NCBI GenBank assembly: GCA_028823995.1
Contig: JAPPFD010000004.1
Coordinates: 1 to 55,763, forward strand
Source: a bacterium
GTDB taxonomy: Bacteria; Actinomycetota; Acidimicrobiia; Spongiisociales; ZC4RG35
Direction of reading: 5' to 3'
Length of the DNA: 55,763 nucleotides
The number at the start of each line of letters is the position of its first letter. Position 1 is the first letter of the stretch. This document shows, one piece after another, positions 45,858-52,797 of the stretch. The notes under the pieces are model-generated. The model saw nothing but the letters and a program-made list of their open reading frames with translations. It ran no database searches and had not been told where the DNA came from. A program made the translations under genes and the position numbers.

Positions 45858-46613
45858 TTACGCAATGGTCTGGCCGGCGTCGAGGTAGATGGTGGTGCCG
45901 GTTGCCATCCGGGAGTCGTCCGAGGCCAGGAACACCGCTGCTCCCACGATGTCTTCGGGGACGCCGATGACTCCGAAGGGGATCATCGACAGCCGGTAGG
46001 CGCGGAACTCCGGGTCGGCTAGGTCCTCGCGGTTCAGATCCGTCTCGATCAGTCCCGGTGCGATGGCGTTGGCGCGGATCTTGTGGGGAGCCAACTCGGA
46101 CGCCAGTTGGCGAGTGAGCATCCGCACGCCACCCTTCGCAACGCAATAGTGGGTCAGGTCCCGGCCCGCCAGCGTGTCGCCCGCAGATGACATGTTGATG
46201 ATCACCCCGCCGTCGCCCTGGCTGACCATCTGTTTGGCGGCCGCCTGGGAGCACAGGAAGAATCCCTTGAGGTTCACCTCCAGGATCCGGTCCCACTCGG
46301 ACTCCTCAATCTCGAGGAAAGGCGTCCGGATCAGGATTCCGGCGTTGTTCACCAGGATGTCGATCCTCCCGAACCGGTCCACCGCGGCCGACATCAAACC
46401 CGCCACATCCGAGGATGAGGAGGTGTCGGCTTGCACCGCTATGGCTTCCGACCCCATGGCTTCGATCTCGGCGACCGCCGAGTCGGCGGCTCCCTGATCG
46501 CTGTGATAGTTGACCACCACCTTCGCCCCTTCCCTCCCGTATCCCAGGGCGATGGCCCTCCCAATGGAACGGGAGGACCCGGTGACTACCGCAACTCTGT
46601 CTTTCAGTCGCAT
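45858..46613 (-). CDS. Short-chain dehydrogenase/reductase
   Basis: A 251-residue NAD(P)-dependent oxidoreductase of the classical SDR family. The cofactor motif is VVTGSSRSIGRAIAL (TGxxxGxG with Ser in place of the first middle Gly), then ILVNNAGILI, the catalytic Ser in INMSSAGDTL, and the YxxxK pair in HYCVAKGG. The C-terminal PEDIVGAAVFLASDDSRMATG block is typical. The substrate is unknown. ATG 46613 has AGGAG 7 nt upstream. It follows the NicX-like gene by 13 nt and is probably cotranscribed with it. A relic of a second copy is at 47922-47990. Confidence 0.92.
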   Translation of the reverse strand: MRLKDRVAVVTGSSRSIGRAIALGYGREGAKVVVNYHSDQGAADSAVAEIEAMGSEAIAVQADTSSSSDVAGLMSAAVDRFGRIDILVNNAGILIRTPFLEIEESEWDRILEVNLKGFFLCSQAAAKQMVSQGDGGVIINMSSAGDTLAGRDLTHYCVAKGGVRMLTRQLASELAPHKIRANAIAPGLIETDLNREDLADPEFRAYRLSMIPFGVIGVPEDIVGAAVFLASDDSRMATGTTIYLDAGQTIA

Positions 46614-46626
46614 GGATTACTCCTAA

Positions 46627-47667
46627 CTACTCCAACTCGAATCCGGGCACCACGAAACTCCCCCGATCAATGATCTGGGTATCACCAACCGCTATGGAGT
46701 GGTTGCGAGTGGGGATGTCGAAATGGAAGTTCACCCGGTTCTGGCCGCCCAGCTTGTGGGTGAAGTTGGCGCCGAATGCAATCAGCATGTTGCCGTAATA
46801 ACTCTCGGTGTCCATCACTCCCCCGCCTTCCCAGAAGCGAAGGCCCAGGGCGTTCCAATTGGCTCGATGCTCGTACCCCCAACCGATGTGAGACACACCG
46901 TAGGCCCGCTTGTCCTTGGGCAACTCGAAGAAGTCCTTGAGCAGCCGCATGTCGGCGCCGCCATCCATGGAGACGATGCTTCCTTCCCGCAACTCCATAC
47001 GGATCGGCTGTTCCACATACTTGCCCATCGGCAGCAGAGCATCACCCGCATCTATCACCAAGGTTCCCTCGGCCGAGTCCTCCAAGGGCGCCAAGCCGCA
47101 CTGTCCCGAAGGCCAGTGATCCCACCGTCCCTGCTGGTCCGTGTAGCCATACTGGCATCCCAGCGGACGGCCCGTGTACCTGACCGTGAAGTCGCTCCCG
47201 GCATCCGACCAAACCCGCATGGTGTCTGAGGTCGCCAACAGTTCCATGCTTCTTTCGCCCCGCTTGCGGATCTCAGGAAGGGGGAACATCCGGCGTAGGT
47301 GGTCCTCAGGCTCCTCGATCATCAGGGAACGGACACCCGCCGCCAAGGCCTCATTATGAGCATCGGAGTAGATCCAATGGGACCCCATACTGGCCAGAAA
47401 ACCCACCACCAGGTCGCAACCCTTCCAAGCATCGACGATGGTACGCGACTTCATCCACGAGTCGTCGGCGGCCACCATGATCTGAAAGAAATCACCACCC
47501 AGCACCCTGACCGCTCCCATCAAAGCCGTGATGTAAGCCGGGTTGCTCTGAGTGTTGGTGAAAGCCATAACCGTCTGCCCGGGGCCGACCCCGCACAACT
47601 CCATATGATCTCGGAACATCGGCACCAACTCGGCGCCGGCGGCCGAAGTAGTGGGGACTCTACGCAA
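46627..47667 (-). CDS. NicX/M29-like protein, copy 1
   Basis: A 346-residue protein resembling 2,5-dihydroxypyridine 5,6-dioxygenase (NicX), the iron ring-cleavage enzyme of nicotinate degradation, which shares its fold with M29 aminopeptidases. Shared blocks are GRWDHWPSGQ, EDSAEGTLVIDAGDALLP, YGVSHIGWGYEHRANW, MDTESYYGNMLIAFG and HFDIPTRN. The His of HIGWG and the HxD of FHFDIP correspond to the NicX iron ligands. The protein is far enough from NicX that another substrate, or peptidase activity, is possible. The start is TTG 47667 behind AGGAGG at 6 nt. Copy 2 upstream uses the same TTG. Confidence 0.82.
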   Translation of the reverse strand: MRRVPTTSAAGAELVPMFRDHMELCGVGPGQTVMAFTNTQSNPAYITALMGAVRVLGGDFFQIMVAADDSWMKSRTIVDAWKGCDLVVGFLASMGSHWIYSDAHNEALAAGVRSLMIEEPEDHLRRMFPLPEIRKRGERSMELLATSDTMRVWSDAGSDFTVRYTGRPLGCQYGYTDQQGRWDHWPSGQCGLAPLEDSAEGTLVIDAGDALLPMGKYVEQPIRMELREGSIVSMDGGADMRLLKDFFELPKDKRAYGVSHIGWGYEHRANWNALGLRFWEGGGVMDTESYYGNMLIAFGANFTHKLGGQNRVNFHFDIPTRNHSIAVGDTQIIDRGSFVVPGFELE

Positions 47668-47708
47668 CGGTCTCCTCCTTGGGAAGTATTGGCTCTATCG
47701 TAGCCCGT

Positions 47709-47763
47709 CCGACCCTGCCTCCCCCATGGACGGCCTACCTCCCTTTACTCGGTGCAGGGTCGG
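47709..47763. promoter_or_regulatory. 10-bp inverted repeat upstream of NicX-like copy 1
   Basis: CCGACCCTGC and GCAGGGTCGG are exact complements 35 bp apart, starting about 40 bp upstream of the TTG start. No equivalent is seen in front of copy 2. It may be a looped regulator site or a hairpin. Confidence 0.4.
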
Positions 47764-47921
47764 TCGTTCTTCCTGCATAGCCATATGCGCGCAACGAAAG
47801 AGGTGGGAAACCCTTTGCGTTACACATGGGCCGGTTCACCACCAACAGCCGGCGGGCGGCCCTCAATCAGTAGTAGCTTCTTTGCCGCCCGGGCCTGCGG
47901 GGAAGTTAGGGGATAGTTTGG

Positions 47922-47990
47922 CCGTATCCGAGGGCGATGGCCCTCCCGATGAAACGGGAGGGCCATCGCAACTTTGTCTTTCAGCTTCGT
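47922..47990 (-). pseudogene. SDR relic downstream of NicX-like copy 2
   Basis: About 70 bp aligning with the first 25 codons of the intact SDR gene (46545-46613). The start ATG has become ACG, about 8 nt are missing inside the cofactor motif, and similarity ends beyond 47922. What is left reads KLKDKVA, then out of frame. Together with copy 2 it shows that a NicX-like/SDR pair was duplicated and the second SDR was lost. Confidence 0.8.
47934..47969 (-). terminator. 15-bp perfect hairpin formed within the SDR relic
   Basis: GCGATGGCCCTCCCG (47934-47948) and CGGGAGGGCCATCGC (47955-47969) are perfect complements around a 6-nt loop. The intact SDR has only a partial version of this dyad. It lies about 40 bp beyond the stop of NicX-like copy 2. 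There is no T-run, so it may act as an RNA end-stabilising hairpin more than as a classic terminator. Confidence 0.6.
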
Positions 47991-48007
47991 GGCGGACGGT
48001 GGCTCAA

Positions 48008-49048
48008 CTACTCCAGCTCGAACCCGGGCACCACGAAGCTCCCCCGATCAATGATCTGGGTATCCCCGATGGCAATCGAATGGTTCCTGGTGGGGATGTC
48101 AAAGCGGAAGTTCGCCCGGTTCTCGCCGCCGAGCTTTCGGAAGAAGTTGGCGCCGAAGGCGATCAGCATGTTGCCGTAGTAGCTCTCGGTGTCCATCACT
48201 CCCCCGCCTTCCCAGAAGCGGAGGCCCAGGGCGTTCCAGTTGGCCCGGTGCTCATAACCCCAGCCGATGTGGGAGAGGCCGTACGCCCGCTTGTCCTTGG
48301 CGTTCTCAAAGAAGTCCTTAAGAAGTCGCGCGTCGGCGCCCCCGTCTATCGAGATGATGCTTCCCTCCCGCATCTGTATACGGATGGGCTGCTCGACGTA
48401 TTTGCCCAACGGCAGCAGGGCGTCACCGGCGTCGACTATCAGCGTCCCCTCGGCTGAGTCCTCCAAGGGGGCGACGCCGCACTGCCCCGACGGCCAGTGG
48501 TCCCAACGCCCGGGGGTGTCGGTGTAGCCGTACTGGGATCCCAGAGGTCGACCGGTGTAACGGACCGAGAAGTCGCTTCCCGCGTCGGACCAGACCCGCA
48601 TGATGTCGGACGTGGCCATGTACTCGACGCTCTTGTCGCCGCGCTTGCGAATCTCGGGAATGGGGAACAGCCTGCGTAGGTGGTCTTCGGGCTCCTCGAT
48701 CATCAAGCTGCGAACTCCGGCCTCCAGAGCTTCGTTGTGGGCGTCGGAGTAGATCCAGTGCGACCCCATGCTGGCCAGGAATCCCACGACCAGGTCGCTT
48801 CCCTTCCAGGCATCGACGATGGTACGCGACTTCATCCACGAGTCGTCAGCGGCCACCATGATCTGAAAGAAGTCTCCACCCAACACCCCGACGGCTCCCA
48901 TCAGGGCGGTTATGTAAGCCGGATTGCTGTGGGTGTTGGTGAAGGCCATGACGGTCTGCCCGGGGCCCACGCCGCACAACTTCATGTGATCTCGGAACAT
49001 CGGTACCAGTTCGGCGCCGGCTGCTGAGGTGGTGGGGACTCTACGCAA
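48008..49048 (-). CDS. NicX/M29-like protein, copy 2
   Basis: A 346-residue paralogue about 90 percent identical to copy 1, with no length change, the same TTG start and the same AGGAGG. The iron-ligand motifs are intact (SHIGWG and RFDIPTRN), except that the first His of copy 1's FHFDIP is Arg here (NFRFDIP). In NicX the His of the HxD pair is a ligand, so this Arg would be expected to change or abolish metal binding. That is a clear difference between otherwise close copies. The downstream SDR is decayed. Confidence 0.82.
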   Translation of the reverse strand: MRRVPTTSAAGAELVPMFRDHMKLCGVGPGQTVMAFTNTHSNPAYITALMGAVGVLGGDFFQIMVAADDSWMKSRTIVDAWKGSDLVVGFLASMGSHWIYSDAHNEALEAGVRSLMIEEPEDHLRRLFPIPEIRKRGDKSVEYMATSDIMRVWSDAGSDFSVRYTGRPLGSQYGYTDTPGRWDHWPSGQCGVAPLEDSAEGTLIVDAGDALLPLGKYVEQPIRIQMREGSIISIDGGADARLLKDFFENAKDKRAYGLSHIGWGYEHRANWNALGLRFWEGGGVMDTESYYGNMLIAFGANFFRKLGGENRANFRFDIPTRNHSIAIGDTQIIDRGSFVVPGFELE

Positions 49049-49476
49049 TTCTTTCCTCCTTCGCGGTTACCGGTGTATCGTAACCGCTCCTGGGGAGACC
49101 TCCTTAGTGTGGCGAGGCCTTTCCTGCTGAGGTAGGGGAAGGAGAGTGGTCACATCGGAACGAGGTTCGCGAAGAAAAGGACACCTGAGAGGTTGACGTT
49201 GTCACAGCCCTGACCAATACTTACAAAAGTCACAAACACCTTCCGGTCCGTCCCGACGTCGCCGGACTGTTCTTTCGAGGAGAAGGTCATAACTGTCGAA
49301 AACGTATCTCTGGCAGAAACAGCGGCGCGCGTATCGACCGATGGAGGCGGTGGCGGGGGATGGGCCCTAACGGGCGAGGAGGTTGCCGATGGTTTTCACG
49401 GGTTAGGGAGTGTTTTCGCGAGTCGGGTGGTCTCGGATTGGGGACAGGTCGTCTGATAACGAACTGCCGGTGCCAG
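49049..49476. other. Intergenic region with an orphan plus-strand promoter-like site
   Basis: No gene is recognised in these 428 bp. They contain the minus-strand promoter region of NicX-like copy 2, a plus-strand TTGACG (49193-49198) 17 nt from AATACT (49216-49221) with no gene downstream of it on that strand, and a TCGCGAAAA motif (complement, 49413-49421). Confidence 0.5.
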
Positions 49477-51768
49477 TTATTTGATTACGGTCAGGCTGAA
49501 GCTGGAGCCGTATACCAGGATGTCTAGATCGTCGATGCTGTTCACTCGTCTTTGCCAGAGTTCCTCGAAAGTCTCGATGTCGACGATCTCGCCGTTTGCC
49601 TGGAACATGTGGCTGGGGTCGTAACTCCACAGGGTGAAGAAGGTGCGGTATTTCCGATCGGAGGCGTACAACTCGACCTCCTTGAGATTCAGACCCGAGG
49701 TGGCTGCGAAACCAAGACCTTGCATCTGGTCGAACTCTTCTTCGCCTCGGGCGTTGTTCACTATCCAGACGAGCAAGTCGCTGTCGAAGTACCTGACCTC
49801 GTTTGAGTCCAGGTAGGCGTCGGCGTCTCGGTCGCTGAAAATCTGGGCGGCCACCTTAACCACAAACTCGTGACCTTCCGTGAACTCGGGTGGGATCGCG
49901 ATCTCGATGTCGGCTCTCACGCCCTTGCGGCTGATCCTTATACTCGGACTCCCTCCGACATTGGGGACCGCTCCGACTACGTAAGTGCGATCGGCGCCGG
50001 GGACCGGGGCATGGAATAGTTGGTAACTAATGTTTGCTTCCACGTCGGTGCTGGGCCTTCCGGTGTAAAGGGGGTCGATGCCGCGAAGTGTTGCTCCGTA
50101 CTGGTCGACCAAGTCGAATTCGACAGTGAACTCGATCCTGTCACCGTCCCGTCGCTGGTAGAGTTCGAAGGCGGGCGAGGTGGCCACCAGGACCGACTCG
50201 CCGTCACTCCAGACGATCTGCTGGGTGTGGGAGGTGCAGCAGTCTGCGCCGATGGTGACTGTGTCCAGGCGCTCGTTACGGACCGGGCCCCTCAGGTCGA
50301 AGATGACGCTGCCCTTCTCGTCGGTGAGCATCGTCGTGTCAAAACTGGTGTCGCGCCCCAAGCTGAACAGGTCCGGATCGGGCCGCCCGTAGCGTACGTC
50401 TTCAGCATCGACTCTTATGGCCCGGCTCTTGACCTCTATCTCGATAGGCACGCCCTCTCTTTCCAGGTGGGCACCGTCCTCATCCAGAAGTTGGATGGCG
50501 AACCCGACCGACGGACGGCGATCCAGGTCGACTATCAGCGCTCTGCCGCCTCCAATCCGGGCCGCGTTGGCGGGTACGTCGTGCTGCACGGAGAGGCTGT
50601 CTGCGCCTCTCTCCGACTTGGCTCGAGCCGTGGAGTAATTCGCAGTGTCCCGGTCGAATCTCTGTCCATCGCGCCCACCGACCCAGGCATTGACGCTCAT
50701 GGTCGCCCCCGGCGTTGCATGAAAGTCCTCGAACAGGTTCCCGTCGAGGTCGGTAACCCCGTCTTCGTCGGCATCCCAGACACAGTCACCACCTCCCAGG
50801 ATCGTCTTGGTATCACATGTACCGTCGCTTTCCAGACCCTCTCGGGGGTGGTCGGTGTAGAACCAGTCCACGGCCACATCGACGATGGGAGCGAAGTTGT
50901 CATCGCGAACGGAGACCATCATCACTATTTCGAAGTCGTCGACGCCCCGGCTGGGGGTCACCTGCACCAGCACACCCCTTGGACGTAGATTGGAGTGGTC
51001 CAGAATGGCGGCCATCGACTCAGCCAAGGCGGCTCTCGTCATCTCCGCATCCGGCGCAAAAACAAATCCGGAGACCCCGGTAGCCACCCCCAGTTCGTAC
51101 AACTGGGTCACCGCGACGTGGACGGTGTGTCGAACCTCCGCCAGATCTTGGAAAGGAGACCCGATGTCGAAGTTCCCGTCGTTGTCATTGACGTCGTCCG
51201 GCGTATATCCGAAGGGGATTCGCCCGTCCGCGGCGGGAGTCATCAGGTCCATCAGCCTCTGCAAGAAGAGGGCCATCTCGCTCCGCCTGACATTCCGCTC
51301 CGGTGCATAGGTGGTCGCGGTGGCGCCGATGGTGATCCCCAGTTGGTAGATCTGACTGATGGCTTCCCGGGACTCCGGCTCCAGGCTTGCCACGTCTTCG
51401 AAGGGTGTCTCTCCGGGTGATGGCATGTTGATGCCCAACAATCCCGCCAAACGGACAAGAAAGAGAGCCATATGCTCACGGATCACCGGACTTTCCGGCA
51501 TAAACGCCTTGGCACCGGCGCCGTTGGTGATCCCGTAGTAGGCGATGCAATCGATATCCTGGGCATTCGGGTGGTCGGAGGGGACATCGACAAAGCCAGC
51601 CATCGGGACGATCTCGTCGGGGCAGGCGTCGAAAGACGCGAGGTAATCGGGCGCCGGATCGGTGGCATCGGTGGGAACCGGGCTGATCACTAAAACGCCC
51701 ACCAGGAGAGACAGGGCCACCGGCAACGTCACGTAGCGACTCCAGCGGATGGAAGAGTGAGTTGCCAT
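49477..51768 (-). CDS. Secreted SLH-domain protein, paralogue 1
   Basis: A 763-residue exported protein. After a signal peptide (YVTLPVALSLLVGVLVISPV) come three SLH repeats within residues about 40-260 (FVDVPSDHPN, FEDVASLEPESREAISQIYQ, then the third ending DAEMTRAALAESMAAIL). The remaining 500 residues are beta-rich, Asp-rich Ig-like segments and a C-terminal module (YRTFFTLWSYD, then FEELWQRRVNSIDDLDILVY) shared with the paralogue at 52798. ATG 51768 is preferred to the frame's earlier start because the signal peptide begins there. A TATAAA 7 nt upstream suggests a leaderless mRNA. Cell-wall attachment through SLH is inferred. Confidence 0.85.
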   Translation of the reverse strand: MATHSSIRWSRYVTLPVALSLLVGVLVISPVPTDATDPAPDYLASFDACPDEIVPMAGFVDVPSDHPNAQDIDCIAYYGITNGAGAKAFMPESPVIREHMALFLVRLAGLLGINMPSPGETPFEDVASLEPESREAISQIYQLGITIGATATTYAPERNVRRSEMALFLQRLMDLMTPAADGRIPFGYTPDDVNDNDGNFDIGSPFQDLAEVRHTVHVAVTQLYELGVATGVSGFVFAPDAEMTRAALAESMAAILDHSNLRPRGVLVQVTPSRGVDDFEIVMMVSVRDDNFAPIVDVAVDWFYTDHPREGLESDGTCDTKTILGGGDCVWDADEDGVTDLDGNLFEDFHATPGATMSVNAWVGGRDGQRFDRDTANYSTARAKSERGADSLSVQHDVPANAARIGGGRALIVDLDRRPSVGFAIQLLDEDGAHLEREGVPIEIEVKSRAIRVDAEDVRYGRPDPDLFSLGRDTSFDTTMLTDEKGSVIFDLRGPVRNERLDTVTIGADCCTSHTQQIVWSDGESVLVATSPAFELYQRRDGDRIEFTVEFDLVDQYGATLRGIDPLYTGRPSTDVEANISYQLFHAPVPGADRTYVVGAVPNVGGSPSIRISRKGVRADIEIAIPPEFTEGHEFVVKVAAQIFSDRDADAYLDSNEVRYFDSDLLVWIVNNARGEEEFDQMQGLGFAATSGLNLKEVELYASDRKYRTFFTLWSYDPSHMFQANGEIVDIETFEELWQRRVNSIDDLDILVYGSSFSLTVIK

Positions 51769-51819
51769 AGACAACTTTATAGCATCGACCCGGTACCCAC
51801 CCACCGGGCCGGGCCATCT

Positions 51820-52776
51820 TTATTCTCTCGCCGACCACACCCTCTTGAAGAGATCTATCCAGTTGTGGCCGAGGATGGACTCGATGGCCTCTGTGGGATA
51901 GCCTCGCTTGGTCAACTCCTTGGTGACGTTGGGAATCTGGGCCGGGGTCTCCAGGCCGATCGGGTAGGTGCCGGAGTCGTCGGGGTAGTCCTCGATACTC
52001 CAATCACCGGAGGCGATCATCTCCGCGTGGATCTCGGGGCTCAGTTCGCAGAAGTCCAACCCCAGCCCCACCCGGTCGGGTCCGATCAGATCCACCAGGT
52101 AGTCGATGTGGTCCACCAGGTCCGCCACCGTGGCGCCTTTGCCGCCCTGCTTGACGAAGGCCGGATAGGCGTTCACCCCCACCAGTCCTCCCAGGTCCGC
52201 CACCGCCCTGATCTGCTCATCGTCGATGTTGCGACGATTCCTGCAAAGCGCGAGGGGATTGGAGTGCGAGAACACCGGCGGGGTTGAGGAAGCCCGCATG
52301 GCGTCCATGGTGGTGCGCCGCCCGGTGTGGGACAGGTCGACCACTATCCCCAGCCGGTTCATCTCCCTGATCACCTCACGCCCGAAGGAAGTAAGCGACC
52401 CGTCGCCGGGCTCGAGGCACCCGTCCCCCACCAGGTTGGTCCGGTTGTAACAGATCTGCACCATCCGCAGGCCCAGACCGTAGAAGCGTTCGTAGTTGGC
52501 CAGGTCGTCGCCCATCGGGAGGGTGTTCTGGAAGTGGATAATCACCCCAAGCTTCCCGGAAACCGGAAACTGGTCGAAGTGAGCCGGCTCATTGACGGCG
52601 ATCAGCCGCTGGTCGTCTCCCAACCACCGGCACCACTGCTCCAGTATCTCCCGGGTCTCGTCAGGGCCCTCCCAGTTGGCTGCGGTTGGCACTGCAATGT
52701 CAACCCCACCTTCGATCCAACTGTCCCAGTGGTCCGGGTCGGTCATCTGAGGGCAGACCCCATCAACTACAGTCAT
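51820..52776 (-). CDS. M19 (renal-type) dipeptidase family protein, variant
   Basis: A 318-residue protein of the M19 membrane-dipeptidase family. Two metal His motifs are kept (VVDLSHTGRRTTMDAM and PVFSHSNPLAL), with GLRMVQICYNRTNLVGDG and VGLGLDF in their usual places. The N-terminal metal pair of the DGHND motif reads VDGVCPQM, and the bridging Glu of the IEGG motif is missing (VIIHFQN). It therefore belongs to a divergent subgroup or has changed activity. Canonical members cleave dipeptides, including ones with D-residues. No signal peptide is seen. It lies between two paralogous SLH genes, 21 nt after one stop. Confidence 0.82.
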   Translation of the reverse strand: MTVVDGVCPQMTDPDHWDSWIEGGVDIAVPTAANWEGPDETREILEQWCRWLGDDQRLIAVNEPAHFDQFPVSGKLGVIIHFQNTLPMGDDLANYERFYGLGLRMVQICYNRTNLVGDGCLEPGDGSLTSFGREVIREMNRLGIVVDLSHTGRRTTMDAMRASSTPPVFSHSNPLALCRNRRNIDDEQIRAVADLGGLVGVNAYPAFVKQGGKGATVADLVDHIDYLVDLIGPDRVGLGLDFCELSPEIHAEMIASGDWSIEDYPDDSGTYPIGLETPAQIPNVTKELTKRGYPTEAIESILGHNWIDLFKRVWSARE

Positions 52777-52797
52777 AGCCGCCTTCAGGATTGTCTG

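Larger units (their letters stand above)
47668..48007. other. Gap between NicX-like copies: promoter region and SDR relic
   Basis: The 340 bp contain the promoter region of copy 1 on the minus strand. A TACGATA stretch (around 47695) is conserved in front of copy 2. A perfect 10-bp inverted repeat CCGACCCTGC (47709-47718) and GCAGGGTCGG (47754-47763) lies further upstream. The relic of a second SDR gene (47922-47990) follows, adjoining copy 2. Confidence 0.6.
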
